This document shows positions 44,837 through 56,393 of a DNA stretch of 64,000 bases, piece after piece. How positions within the stretch are numbered: position 1 is the stretch's first letter; every line of letters begins with the position of its first letter. This DNA is from Erigeron canadensis. Lineage: Eukaryota; Streptophyta; Magnoliopsida; Asterales; Asteraceae. Made by a program: the position numbers and the translations under genes. Under the pieces are notes generated by a model that saw only the letters and a program-made list of their open reading frames with translations, had not been told where the DNA came from and did not search any database. The stretch lies in the NCBI RefSeq assembly GCF_010389155.1, contig NC_057761.1, forward strand, positions 25,070,210 through 25,134,209, in the 5' to 3' direction.

Positions 44837-45575
44837 CAGGGGCGGATGCAACAACCTAGATGGGGGGCTGATGAACCCAGCCAATTGAGCCCAACACCAC
44901 TTATTTTAATGGATTATTTGAAATGAACCCATCCTGAAATTTAGAATGAACCCAACCCAGTTAGAAAAAAAATGATAGGCTTTAGAAAAAAAATGAAATC
45001 ATCTTGGTTTACAAATTAAAAAAAGGAAAAGCAAAACGTGGGTTCAGTGATTTTCATGTGATTTTCATGTAGTGGGTTCATTTTTGGAAATATTCAAAAA
45101 GAATAACATTATCACATTATCTTGATTATTTTACCTTCAAATTGAATAATGTCCTTTAATTCTTTAATTATTAATTAGAGATAGTGGTTCATGGGGTTGT
45201 TTGACTTCATGTTAATTAGAGTAAATATTACAAGCTGCTTTGAATAACAAATTTACTTTATTCTAATAATAATAATCCGTTTCTTACTTATACATTAATT
45301 TAATTTACCATGTTGTCTTAACAAAATAAAAACCAAAAAACCCTGCAGTATATATTAATTAGGTGAGGTTTGCTAATTTAAAACTGTTCTATTTCGTCCT
45401 TGTTAACAAGGTGTCTTTTTTTCATTTTCTTTTTTACAATTAGCTAGCTAACCATTTTTTATGTTACAATGAGGGTATTTAGCTGATAATTGGATGTTTA
45501 CTATCAGGCTATTCGACTCTTTTTAGGGTCAATTTTTTTTGTCCCCACCGTCTTCATTTCCTGGATCCGCCACTG
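44837..45575. mobile_element. hAT-like non-autonomous element (739 bp)
   Basis: The left end is CAGGGGCGGATGCA and the right end, reverse complement, is CAGTGGCGGATCCA. The flanks AATACTCC (44829-44836) and AATACTCT (45576-45583) form an 8-bp duplication with one mismatch, as for hAT. No transposase is present. Confidence 0.7.
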
Positions 45576-45625
45576 AATACTCTGTGACTCAACATATTAG
45601 GGCACGTACAACAATTCATGTCTTT

Positions 45626-45952
45626 GGGGGGTATTTTGTACAATGGAATGGAAATGAGAGAGACTTCTCATGTTTGGTTACAATGAAGAATGAGAAAGAG
45701 AATTGAGAAGAGGAAATCGATTCTATTCCCCCAATTCTCTATAAAATGTAGAGAATAGATGAGAATGAAAATTTTATTTTATTTTTTGTTTTAGTGATGT
45801 TATATGTATTAAAGTTAATTATTATTTAAATTTTTGTATTTTTTATGTATTCATTATCCGCTTGTACCAAACGACGAAATCTATTCCCTTTCATTATATT
45901 AATTCTCTTTTACATTTTCATTCTCTTTAATTCACTCCTACCAAACACCCCC
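45626..45952. mobile_element. Tourist-like MITE (about 327 bp)
   Basis: The left end GGGGGGTATTTTGTAC and the right end CCAAACACCCCC are inverted and degenerate. Subterminal GAATGAGAAAGAGAA on the left mirrors TTCTCTTTTACATTTTC on the right. The target duplication is unclear. Confidence 0.45.
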
Positions 45953-46836
45953 TTAGTAATAGCTTTGGTATGTAGTTAAAAGTGTGAGACTTAGATAGTA
46001 ACTCGCTTTCATACTAATTTCTTATAGATAAACCATATATCTATAAACCCTTATAAAAGGTATTGAAATTAAGAAATTAAGCAATTTTTCATTATTCCTA
46101 AAATACCCCTACTTCGATAATCCCTTATAAAACATATTAGACTTTGTATTTTAGGAAATTCAGCAATCTTTTCAATATCCTCATATTGCCCCTAATTCAC
46201 ACATTATCTCTAATTCTATATTTCTAAACACAATATCTAACACACAATCACTTCTTTCTCTCCTTTCTATTTACACACACGCATATCGATTCCTCCTCCA
46301 CTATTTTGTATTATTATCACCGTTTAACCGCCGCAACGTGCGGGCACCAACCCTCGTTACTAATAAAGTGATGTTCTTAAATAATAATAACAATAATGAA
46401 AAGTGAAAAACATAAAAATAAAAAATAGTATGTTCACCTTTTTTTATATCTATCTTTTTTTTTCTTCTTTTATTTCTTCTTTTATTTCTCTTCTCTATAT
46501 CTTGTGAAACAACCCCCTTATGCCGGATTTGGCTTCTCAATTGCCATCTTTTTTGGAAACATCTTATTTAGCAATGATTTGGTCGGATCGATGTTGAGTA
46601 ATTTAGCTAGAGTTTGACCGGTTTACCCGAAATTTGACTGAATAGCCTGGATGTTGACGGTTGAATATTTGGTATAGTCCGAGTGCAGATGACTCGGCCC
46701 ATTTGGTGCTCGAATCACGACCAAAACCCGGGTACCCGACCAAGTTAAACGGGTTTTACGACCTTGGTTACATTACAAAATTAAGAGGGAACAATTCTAA
46801 TTACTTACTACACGAACATATGGTTTGTTTGGCCTG
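45953..46836. other. Intergenic DNA
   Basis: At 46323-46360 there is another GC-rich element end, CCGCCGCAACGTGCGGGCAC, followed by ACCCTCGTTACTAAT, resembling the right end at 4128-4160. No gene was found. Confidence 0.45.
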
Positions 46837-46850
46837 TTTATTTATTTATT
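46837..46850 (-). terminator. Poly(A) signal cluster of the minus-strand PHT1 gene
   Basis: Overlapping AATAAA copies on the minus strand, starting about 75 nt past the stop codon. Confidence 0.45.
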
Positions 46851-46924
46851 TTCCTGATATTTTACATGCCAACTTAACTTCTTAACATTTCTATATAATA
46901 CCGACAATTAATAAATCTATACTT

Positions 46925-48514
46925 TCAAATCGCCTGTAGGTTATAATGACGTCCTTTATTGCTTCTCTCGGCCTCCGCCGCGTCTTTGCTTCCATCTTCG
47001 CCGGAGATCTCCTCCAACGATCGGCCTTTTGTCTCCGTTAACAGAAAAGTACATCCAAAACCCAACATATTCGTTACGGCCAGTATAATCATCGCGGTCT
47101 TGATCTTGTGCTTTTCGCCGTCTAAAGTATATTTCTGAATCCCAAATGCACTTACCATCGCCCCAGCCTTCCCAGCCGCCGCGCTCAACGCATGACAAGT
47201 AGACCTCACCCTAGTCGGAAACAACTCAGCTGGTAATACAAACGTGGTGCTATTGGGCCCAAAGTTCGCGAAGAAAAAAGTTAGCCCATATAGACTTGCG
47301 AACCACCACCTGTTTTTTTCTGTTGCGAGAAAATCGTACTGGACTCCCATTATAAACATAAAAAGAGACATCATAAAAAACCCCATAAGCTGGATATTGA
47401 ACCGGCCGAGTTTCTCAATAAACGCCACCGTGAACCAGTAGCCCGGAAACGTCCCAAGCATCGCAATCGCTAGCATGGCCCGAGAAAGCTGATACATTTC
47501 CTGTAAAGCATTCACTTCTGTTGCTTGATCAGTCAGATTCATTACTGGAAATATATCCTTTTGCGTCAAATTTTGACTATAAAATGCAATATCCAACAGA
47601 AACCAAGTACTCATTGTTCCGATTAAATGAAGCCCATGTCGATCCATGAATTTCTTGGACCGGATAGGGTAGTCGTTATTCGACTTAAACTTGGCCAGTT
47701 TATCTTGTTCGGCTAAGATCTCAATATCTAAAACCCGGCCCATATCTGACGCGGCTTGTTTAGCATTTCCTTCAATAATCGCGGTGTACCTTCCTGTTTC
47801 CGGCATTTTCATACGCCAGTAATACGTTAGCAGAGCCGGAAGAGCTCCAATCATGAGAACAATTCTCCACGCGTAATCTGCATTTGGTTGTACGGAGAGT
47901 ATGGGATCTGATATGAAAGATGGGGCAGGATTATGATTTAAAAAAAGCTTAGAAACCGTCATGGAAACTAATCCAGCAAATATAATCCCTACTCCTTGCA
48001 TCGCAAACACGGCTGCAATAAACGATCCACGAGTACTTTTATTCGCGTACTCAGACATAATAGTCGCCGAGAGTGGGTAATCTCCCCCAATACCAAACCC
48101 AAGCCAAAACCGAAAAAAACAAAGACTAGAAATCACTGCTTTTCTACTAAACCCAAAAGACAAACCCGAACAAATAGCACAAACCATCATCAGTTTCAAA
48201 GTCACACCGTAAACCTTTTTACGACCAAGTTTGTCACCGAGCCAACCAAACATAAGTTGTCCTGCAAAAGTTCCAACAAGAGCCGACCCGATCACGACGT
48301 TGTTCACATTGTCTGGGAGCTTCCCGGGGTGTAGGCTCGTGGGGTCGTCGGAATAGTAAAGCCGGCCCAAAAGCTTAGAAACCATGGAGATACAAAATAA
48401 ATCGTACGCGTCTGTGAAAAAACCCATCCCGGCGATAACAATGGCTTTGACATGATACCATTGAGTACGGGCCGTATCAAGTGCTTCAAGTACGTACAGA
48501 TTATTTGAAGCCAT
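46925..48514 (-). CDS. PHT1: PHT1-family high-affinity phosphate transporter
   Basis: Encodes 529 residues in one exon, convergent to the PHT1 gene at 40592 and clearly its paralogue (about four residues in five identical by eye). Landmarks: TDAYDLF (34-40), [14 protein letters not shown] (90-103), [13 protein letters not shown] (143-155), [10 protein letters not shown] with Asp308, and C-terminal [15 protein letters not shown] three-residue longer first extracellular loop ([13 protein letters not shown], 55-67) accounts for most of the length difference. It is an H+/phosphate symporter of the plasma membrane by family. Motifs are intact, so it is probably functional. Cys/Met changes after TDAYDLF (CISMVSK versus VISTVTK) and a different C-terminal tail are the clearest differences and could alter trafficking or affinity; that is inference. 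Confidence 0.96.
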   Translation of the reverse strand: MASNNLYVLEALDTARTQWYHVKAIVIAGMGFFTDAYDLFCISMVSKLLGRLYYSDDPTSLHPGKLPDNVNNVVIGSALVGTFAGQLMFGWLGDKLGRKKVYGVTLKLMMVCAICSGLSFGFSRKAVISSLCFFRFWLGFGIGGDYPLSATIMSEYANKSTRGSFIAAVFAMQGVGIIFAGLVSMTVSKLFLNHNPAPSFISDPILSVQPNADYAWRIVLMIGALPALLTYYWRMKMPETGRYTAIIEGNAKQAASDMGRVLDIEILAEQDKLAKFKSNNDYPIRSKKFMDRHGLHLIGTMSTWFLLDIAFYSQNLTQKDIFPVMNLTDQATEVNALQEMYQLSRAMLAIAMLGTFPGYWFTVAFIEKLGRFNIQLMGFFMMSLFMFIMGVQYDFLATEKNRWWFASLYGLTFFFANFGPNSTTFVLPAELFPTRVRSTCHALSAAAGKAGAMVSAFGIQKYTLDGEKHKIKTAMIILAVTNMLGFGCTFLLTETKGRSLEEISGEDGSKDAAEAERSNKGRHYNLQAI

Positions 48515-48613
48515 TTTTTTTATATATATGATTTAGCTAGATCAAGAGTAGGTTATGAAACAAAGAGGCATTTGGGTTATATTTTGGAATGTAATTTTAC
48601 GTATACATGATTA

Positions 48614-48620
48614 TTATATA
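48614..48620 (-). promoter_or_regulatory. TATA box of the minus-strand PHT1 gene
   Basis: TATATAA on the minus strand in the context GTCTATATAATAA, 100 bp before the ATG. Confidence 0.6.
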
Positions 48621-48695
48621 GACATTGTAGGATTGATGGTACTATTATGCATGACTTAACGTTAATATCTAGAGTTTTGAAAGAGGGATTTAAAA

Positions 48696-48703
48696 GAATA
48701 TCC
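48696..48703 (-). promoter_or_regulatory. P1BS element of the minus-strand PHT1 gene
   Basis: GGATATTC on the minus strand (GNATATNC consensus), within the same 17-bp block as the plus-strand gene, about 180 bp before the ATG. Confidence 0.7.
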
Positions 48704-49482
48704 ATGATTAATGTTGTAAAGTCCTATGGATACGCTGGATTATTATTATTATTATTGAAGTTCATAATGTGACAGGTAATTTAAAATATTGTTTTGTGCT
48801 AATACATCTAATTAACTAGCTAGTTCTATATTTATAAGTTCTGCTAATTCTATATATACGTTTTGCTAATATATGTATTGAAGTTGTAATTAGTTTAATA
48901 TGAATTGATTAATTGAAATATATTTTAATTTAATGTTATAGATCAATTAATCATATATTTCTCAATAAAGATAAGTTCACTAAATGCTATTGCAATTTAG
49001 ATATACATGATTCTATCATACTTTTTGGAATGGCAGATTTTGTTAAAATTTCCGGCAGGGCACCAAAATGAGAATCACAATAGCAATTACAAAGGTAGGG
49101 TTCATCGACCAAATAATTCCTGAGACTAACTAATTAGAAGTCTATTCGACAACCATAAATAAACCAAATGATACTATCAAAATAAAATCTTCACACTGTT
49201 TCTCATTAACCTCGAAGACCTCTAACCTGGTTACGATTCTTCCAAATTGCCCACAACCAAAAGGATAACACTGCATCCAATACATATATGTGTTTGCTGT
49301 TCACATGTAATGTGTTGATCCAGATCAGTATATGATTTGGGCTAGTGTGAGGAATAACAAACCGCAACAATGAGTTCATGAAAAAATGAACTTCTCAAGA
49401 AACTTGCCAATTAACAAAAACTATGTAATGAATTCTCTGTTGGAAAATTAGTTAGTTAAAAATTTTGACTTCTCAAAACTAC
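48704..49482. other. Intergenic DNA
   Basis: AT-rich sequence upstream of the minus-strand PHT1 gene. No further element was recognised. Confidence 0.5.
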
Positions 49483-49723
49483 CTACTAAACTTGTCCACT
49501 TTTATAGTCAAATTTTATCAACTTTGACCATAAATTATTTTCTTTGTGTTATATAATAGTTGATGAAAGTTATACCAACGAAACACAAATCTAAAATAAA
49601 ATCAATTCATGTAACTTTCATCAAATTTTATATAACACAAACAAAAATATTTATGGTCAAAATTCGTAAAGTTTGACTTTGAAAAATTTAATAGTGGACA
49701 AGTTTAGTGGGACGGATGGAGTA
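49483..49723. mobile_element. Fold-back MITE, Stowaway-like (about 240 bp)
   Basis: The ends CTACTAAACTTGTCCACT (left) and AGTGGACAAGTTTAGTGGG (right) are inverted. The arms continue inward with TTTGACCATAAAT and ATTTATGGTCAAA. The right flank has GACGGATGGAGTA, typical of Stowaway ends. Confidence 0.6.
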
Positions 49724-50688
49724 TTTATTAGTTACTAGAATACTAGGTTATATATTATTTCGATTTTTTCTGTTCTAGGTTAGGAATTCGCCACGAATTA
49801 AACAGTGTCCAAAACTGGCAAAGATGAATGAGATATTGTTGCATAAAGTCGTATTGTGAGTTAATTAATGAAATGTCTTAATTAATAAGATGTGTGGATC
49901 CCTTATAATGTGGAGTTTTGGTGAAATAGTAATTCCGAATAAGGAGTTACACATAGTGGCAGCTAGGACGTCTGGCAAACGGGACTGGAAAAGAGTTCGG
50001 GTCGAGTGCGATGAAGCATAATGTGTCATTTTAGTGGCGCACTTTGCACTTAGCATCGCCACACTTAAGAGTCTCCTTCAGTTTGGCTAGGCTCTGCTCC
50101 AGCCACTGGTTAGTCTTTTAGTTGGACTGCTAAGACCTTTTGAATTATGGATGTTATTACTCCATTATGGCTAGCCTGAATGGCTAGCGTGTAAGTTCTA
50201 GGTCCATTTATCGGGTTCATCATAATTGGATAGAATCTATGGCATTACACATATGATTATATTACAGTAGTAGTTCTCCTCCTGATTGAATTGGACAACT
50301 CCTCTTCCATGACCTGATGACCAGCCCATCTCTGTTTTATAATCACTTACCTTTTGATCTTTTTTTTTTTAAATAAGCAGTAGTGACTCGTGACAGAATA
50401 AATGGTTTTTTCGGTGGATATTATTGTAACAAACTTACAATTTATTTTAGTATAAACAAATTCATATTTTGTTTTTTACCATTCCGACTCGTCCTGTTTT
50501 CTTTGTCTCAAGCAATCCACTAAGCCAAGATTTTTAAAGACCCTCCTAACCATCCTAGATCCGTCACTGTTTCTCATTTGAGCACAAGAGATTCAAAGTA
50601 GACAATTGGACTCGATTTTTAACGAATTAGTGGCAAAATGTAACTACAAGAAGTTCATTGACACCATGTCATCTTATGCAGCATAACT
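49724..50688. other. Intergenic DNA
   Basis: Nothing coding. CCTAGATCCGTCACTG near 50564-50579 resembles a right end of the hAT-like element at 44837, without a partner. Confidence 0.4.
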
Positions 50689-50697
50689 TAATTTCTA

Positions 50698-50958
50698 GGG
50701 ATTAATCACGGGAAGACCAACGTATTTTCCCATTTGTACACGGTTACCCATTATACTTTTTTATTGATGAGGTTTACCCATATACTTTTTTTTTGTACAC
50801 GGTTGACCCAAAGTTTACCGGTTTACCTGTGATAATCGGTAATATTGGTCAACCGTGTACAAAAAAATAAGTATGTGGGTAAACCTCATCAATAAAAAAG
50901 TATAATGGGCAACCGTGTACAAATGGAAAAGTACGTTAGTTTTTCCGTGATTAATCCC
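50698..50958. mobile_element. Mutator-type fold-back MITE (261 bp)
   Basis: Arms of about 115 bp (50698-50815 and about 50840-50958) are inverted copies with few mismatches. They start GGGATTAATCACGG and contain two GTACACGGTT words each. The flanks TAATTTCTA at 50689-50697 and 50959-50967 are an exact 9-bp duplication. Long terminal inverted repeats with a 9-bp duplication are the hallmark of Mutator-like elements. Confidence 0.9.
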
Positions 50959-50967
50959 TAATTTCTA

Positions 50968-52195
50968 CTAGTGTACACTATTTATAGGTTAAGAAACATC
51001 ACCATTCAACACCAATTGTGTACTAAATAGCCTAATTACAGAGCAAAACACTCTCGGTGTGAAATTTGAAAATTCAACATCTTAAGTATATTCGATTTAA
51101 TAAAACAAAAGCTAGCATCCATAAGGTAATAATACCCAATGCATTGATGTAGTTTGTTTGGGCAAAGGACTAATAGAATTCCGGAAACATTTCTATTAAT
51201 CCAATCCATAAAATAAAAATAAATTATACTGACATTACTTATGTTTGTTTTTGGTACATATAAGGAATAATCCTATGAAACTTTTCTTGTATTGTATGCT
51301 AGGAATTTAGAATATCCGCTACATAACGTCAAGTCAACAACTAGTATTGGAACACCAGTTATTTCATGAAAAGTGAACACAACCATCAAATATTCTCTTA
51401 TTACGTTGGACCGTCATCCAAATATTTAATTTTATATATGCGCGTATAGGAAGTCTACCAAATATTATTGTTACAAGTATAAAGCCATGGTAAAATGCTT
51501 TTTTCCCACATAGTAAAATTACTTTCTTTTTAGTTTCACCACAAAAACAAGGAACTTTCAAATTTCGTAAAGAGTAGTACCTCCTGTTGACCTGAATTAA
51601 ACGGTTAAAATTTATTTTTCTTTTACTCTTGTGATCAAGATAGTTTGACTTTGTTCATAGGGCACTGATATATTAACCTAATAATTAACCTAATATCTTT
51701 ATTATATGACAAGTGTAATCCATTAATTCTCTCTCCAATCTCTTCCTTTGATTATGTCTAGTGTTATCGTGTTATTAGGTTGATTTGTTAGCTTGATTTA
51801 ATCATTTTTCTTATTGCCTTTGAACTGTTTTCTTGTACTCCATAGTGTCGCACATTAAATGTTTCACAAATCAGATTAAGAATGAAAATGTAACTTAAAA
51901 CAAAACTATGGTCCGGGATTTTAGCATTCAACTGTTAAAACAAACTATAAATGTTACCTTCATTTTGTCAGAAAGTTGGGTCTCGGGTATTTAGCATTCA
52001 ACCCAGCCCGTTACTTAACTTTAGAATTGAAAAATAAAGTTCTTGAAAAATAATTGATGGCATATATAAGATCACATTGCAAAAAACCCCAATTGTAGAG
52101 AAAAAAAACGTTTAGAATTGATACCTCTAGAACCACATCAGAAAGCTTTCTTATCCCAACGGCTAAACACAAGGGGATGTCATGATGAGCAAACC
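50968..52195. other. Intergenic DNA
   Basis: 51540-51650 resembles 57520-57650 (shared TTTTCTTTTACT, TTGTGATCAA), a diverged dispersed repeat. No gene was recognised. Confidence 0.45.
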
Positions 52196-52399
52196 TCAGT
52201 TCCTAAAGATTACATCGGATTGGAACAACCCAAAGAAAATCAAAACAACGAAAATAATCTCAAGTGTTTTGATTTTCTTTACGTTGTTCCAATATGAGGT
52301 AATCCGTACATGCACAATACGGAGTCTTAGATTATGATTAACATGTGTTGGCTTCAAATCTTTACGTACTTGAACCAAAGTTTTTTTTTTCTTTTTCAT
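52196..52399 (-). pseudogene. RPA70-like OB-fold exon fragment, second copy
   Basis: The minus-strand reading contains KDLKPTHVNHNLRLRIVHV, then YWNNVKKIKTLEIIFV, the same exon as at 19655-19852 with changes. The N-terminus is a lysine run from a poly(A)-like tract and the end is disrupted by an inverted repeat of part of the exon (KIKTLEI coding bases recur inverted at about 52215-52255). It is a decayed Helitron-carried fragment. Confidence 0.55.
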
Positions 52400-53689
52400 C
52401 TAATGTCATATTTTTAATTAAAAAATTGTCAATAAAGTAAGGATGATAATCCTTTAAAATATAAGAATCAAAGCTTTTGCAGGAAGTCATAACTTACAAT
52501 TATTGATAACAAAATAAAATAGGAAAATAAGTAAATAACAATTTAATATAAAATCATGAGCAAACATGAACAATTCAATAAATTTAAATTTAAAGTGATA
52601 TATAAAGCAAAAAATAACCGTGAGTTTTTGTAAATTAGATTGATAAGGATGTGAGAATGATATGAATTGGATGAGAATGATTAATAAAAGTTTAGGTGGT
52701 ATATATAATAACTTGTTGAAAGAGTTTTAAGGATTGTATATCTCTTTAAATTTTAAAAAGATTTGATTATTATTAATAAAGCTTTAGATAATAATTATCT
52801 ATTAATTAAATAATAAACAAAATAAAAAATAGAAAAAATAGAGAAAAAAACGTGAGAGCACGTAGCATATTAGAGCATCCTTTCTTTTAGTTTTAAGATA
52901 GATATAGATGATAGAGATACAGATGTGAAAATACAGTAACCATCTATGCGTTAATAGGCGAAAGAACTTCAACAAACAAAACAACGACTAGGTTTGTTTA
53001 CTTAAGTATAATTTTCATGTTAATGTAGATGACATTGATATGCAATATTACCAAAATTATTTGGCAATTTGGCGTAGTTTTATAAAACATACGTATTATG
53101 TTTTTTTGTTTCAAGCATGTCCCATATTCGAAAGTTACAAATCCTCTTTTTAATTAAAAAGATTTAAAACATAGTGAACAAACATATATTTTATATGATA
53201 TTTGATTATTTGGCATGTAACAAATAGGTGTTTGAAATACAGATCGAATCAAACTATATAGTTCAAAAACTCAGATAATGGTTCAATGTAAAGGTTTTTT
53301 TTTAGTTATATGTATTTATGACTTTGATAGACATTGTATCAGAATAGATTAAACTTATACGTTGTATAGATCACGGGGCTGAGAAGGTAAGTAAAAAATA
53401 TATTCATAGCTACAGTATTATCTATAACTTATTATATAATCATCAAATATCAAGTTACAACTGATGGAAATGATAAGATCAGGAGCGGAGCCAAGATTTG
53501 TGGTTGTCGGGGACCGAGTAACAAAAGATATAATTTTAACGTTTTTAACGAAAAAGAATATTTCATAATTACAACTTATTAAGTTATTATTAGTAATTAG
53601 TATAAGTTAACTATATATTAAAATTAAAACTTATATTCAAAAAAAGGGTTTTAATAAAATGTTTGAAAAACTAGAAGGTTGTAAATGAA
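52400..53689. other. AT-rich intergenic DNA
   Basis: At 53482 AGGAGCGGAGCCAAGATTTG resembles the left end of a hAT-like element, but no right end was found. No coding region. Confidence 0.45.
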
Positions 53690-54833
53690 AAATTAAGTTT
53701 AAAAAAAAAAGGTAAACCGGAATCAATATTTATATGGAGTTAATTTTCGTATGTTTCTTCTTTAGCTTTCGTATTGATTAAGTTGTAATATATGACTTAA
53801 CTAATCTATATATTATATATTAAATTTTGTATTTGTAACTTATATTAACTCTTAGGATTTACGATTATATCTTTTTATAACCTTTTAGATATAAAGTCTA
53901 AATTTGCTATGAGCAGATTTTTGATTACTTTAATATATTGACTTTGATTATTTTGATATCGTTTTGAAAGTAGCTCATTAATGGTGTATACTTAAGATTT
54001 ATGATTATATCTTTCTATAAGTTTTTAGTAAAAAGTCGAATTTTGATATGAGTAAGATTATGATTATTTTAATATATAGACTATGATTATTTTGAATCTG
54101 TTTTGAAACTAGCTCATTAATGGTGTAATTTTTTAGCCGTTGTTATTCTATCAGGGAAAAATGTTACATATTGAGATGGTATTGAATGTTTTAGTATGAT
54201 TATTTAGCATGGTGGAACAATCCATCATTTTAGTTTGTATATGACAGATATACTTCGGATGTTATGAAAAGCATAATATCAATTTTAAATAATACCTTTA
54301 GATAAAACCCTTTGATCCATGTTATGTTTAGGATTTAACACAACAGGAGATGGTTTTGCAAGGTTTTTGGCTCGACTCTTTTTTTTTTATCAACAATTTG
54401 TTTCCCTATCTTTCTTGCATTAGCCGAATAAATCATTTGATCGATATTTGGAATGTCCTTGGTTGGGTTTTTTTTTATCCTGAATAATTTTCTGGATCTG
54501 TATGCAAAGATGTTTATTCAATTCTTATGGTTAATTTGTTTGGGATTTATTTTTTAAAATTAGATTAAATACATAGAAACACACTAGCAGAACTTACCAG
54601 TTTTTTCCATGTTTTTTTTTTTTTGCTATTTGCAGGGCACTATCATACATCGCTCGGTCAATGGTGAATGGACGGAAAATTTAAGGAGTATTTTGACCGA
54701 TGGAGTGGCTATTCTGCTAGCAAATTTCCAAGACGATTTCGGTATATCTATTTAATATATTTGAATTCCAATTTTTTATCTTTGATTAATATATTTTGAG
54801 ATTACCCGTCCATTGGACGGGCCAAAACACTAG
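53690..54833 (+). mobile_element. Helitron relic with intact 3' terminus
   Basis: The 3' end has a 7-bp stem CCCGTCC/GGACGGG (54805-54811 and 54815-54821), then CCAAAACACTAG and T, a textbook Helitron terminus. The body holds an RPA-like exon (54636-54755), and its left part (53700-53885) is the inverted twin of 19380-19620. The 5' half is missing. Confidence 0.6.
54636..54755 (+). pseudogene. RPA-like second exon
   Basis: A T-rich tract and TTTGCAG splice acceptor precede a 39-codon reading GTIIHRSVNGEWTEN...ILTDGVAILLANF to a TAA. G-T-x-I-H and the L-TDG...L-NF spacing match the second half of the RPA/DUF223 OB fold, continuing the VDE end of the first exon found at 19655. No first exon in the same orientation remains upstream. 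Confidence 0.5.
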
Positions 54834-55454
54834 TATACATATAGAAAGACACAAACCTAGTTAAATCTGTGTGTTGGATTAATTGGAGTTTATATAGAAT
54901 AAATATAGGTCGGAAGTTAAGATGAGGGTTAAAGTGTGTGAGAGAAGTTTTAATTAATTAAATAAGTAATTAAAGAATAAAAAAACAATATATAATAATA
55001 AAAATATAAATAATAGGAGAGGGAACGTATAATTTGAGAAGGAACTAGAAGTGAGTATTAGGCTTAAGAAGGGAGATTAAGGATGTCAAGTGTACCCACA
55101 ACCCTCTCTTTTAGTTATATTATAGATATGTCAGATATGTTAAAACACGACTAATGAAAAACTATATTGAACTATCAAATCTATAGTTGTGGAATTATTA
55201 TTAATAATAATGATACTAAAATAAATATAATAAAAATAAATAACAACAACAAAAATAGAATATAAAGTGACAAATAAGCAAAATATGACATGAAAACTAT
55301 ATTATTTGATATTTATTTGTTGCTAATTTATTAGTGATTAGATTTAAAATCGAATACGTTGGAGTATAATTAATGAAAAAATTAAATTGAAAAAAAAAAA
55401 AGGTTGACACATATGAAAAAAAAAAAAAAAAAACTAATATGTCAAGGTGATAGG
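54834..55454 (-). other. Repeat-derived DNA with Helitron-type 5' end
   Basis: On the minus strand, TCTATAATATAACTAAAAGA at about 55126 is the third copy of the start seen at 8111 and 38206, with homology continuing about 60 bp. 55384-55432 is A-rich. Confidence 0.45.
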
Positions 55455-56393
55455 GCCAAAATGCATTTTAGTACATTTAACTTGGTTGACTAGGTGCTCT
55501 ACTACCCTAAATTAATAAATGTGTAGTATAGTACCCTAGACTTGGTTAACAAGGTCTTTTAGTACCCAAACTCACTAATTAATCTTTTAAAGATACAACA
55601 TCAATTACTAATCTAATTTATGTTGTTAATATATACATTGGTATTTTAAAAAAATATACTTTCAAGTTCAAATTTGTAATTTTAAAAATAATTACGTTAG
55701 AAATGTTGACACTGTGTTAATAAAAATATAATATTATAAATAACGTATTGAAAATGAAATATGGTTAAATATAGAGTATTAAGTTTATACATATATTAAA
55801 TATTTTTAAAACTAAATATTTATATCACAATTTGAAATAAATATAGAACATATTATTGTATTTTATAGGTTAATTTTTTATAACTTGATTAATCAAATTA
55901 TTAATTCATTTTTATTTTATAAACAAATTAATAAAAATTTTAATAAGAAGATTATTATTTATACATAAATTTGTACAAATATTTTACTGTAACGAACTAC
56001 CTATTTATTAATAAAGTAATTACGTTTTTTTTTTAGTTTCAGGGTTTTAATAATAATATACTTTTAATGTCTATTTATTGTATAATGTTAAAGTATATAT
56101 TTTTCAAAGTCAGTACTTTAAAATTTTATAATCGTGTTAAAGATAACATATACTTTAGTGTCTTTAGTTACTTATGGTTTGTCAAATATATTTTAACAGG
56201 TTTGTCAAATATATTTTAACATCATATATTAGTTAATTAATTTATACAAAACTTTTAAAAGATGTATTAGTGAGTCTAGGGTAATAGAAAACCTTGTTAA
56301 CCAAGTCTAAGGTACTATATTATACCTTTAATAATTAAGGGTAGTAGAACACTTAGTCAACCAAATTGAGGGTATTAAACTGCATTTTAGCCA
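55455..56393. mobile_element. Non-autonomous TIR element (about 0.94 kb)
   Basis: The left arm 55455-55600 and the right arm about 56250-56393 are inverted copies over about 140 bp (about 80% identical), sharing ACTTGGTTAACAAGG and TTTGGTTGACTA-type words. The interior is AT-rich and non-coding. Long arms suggest a Mutator-like class; no clean target duplication was found. Confidence 0.6.

Noticed and set aside
47996..48334. 112-codon plus-strand reading opposite PHT1
   Set aside because: Antisense shadow of the minus-strand transporter; no recognisable domain.
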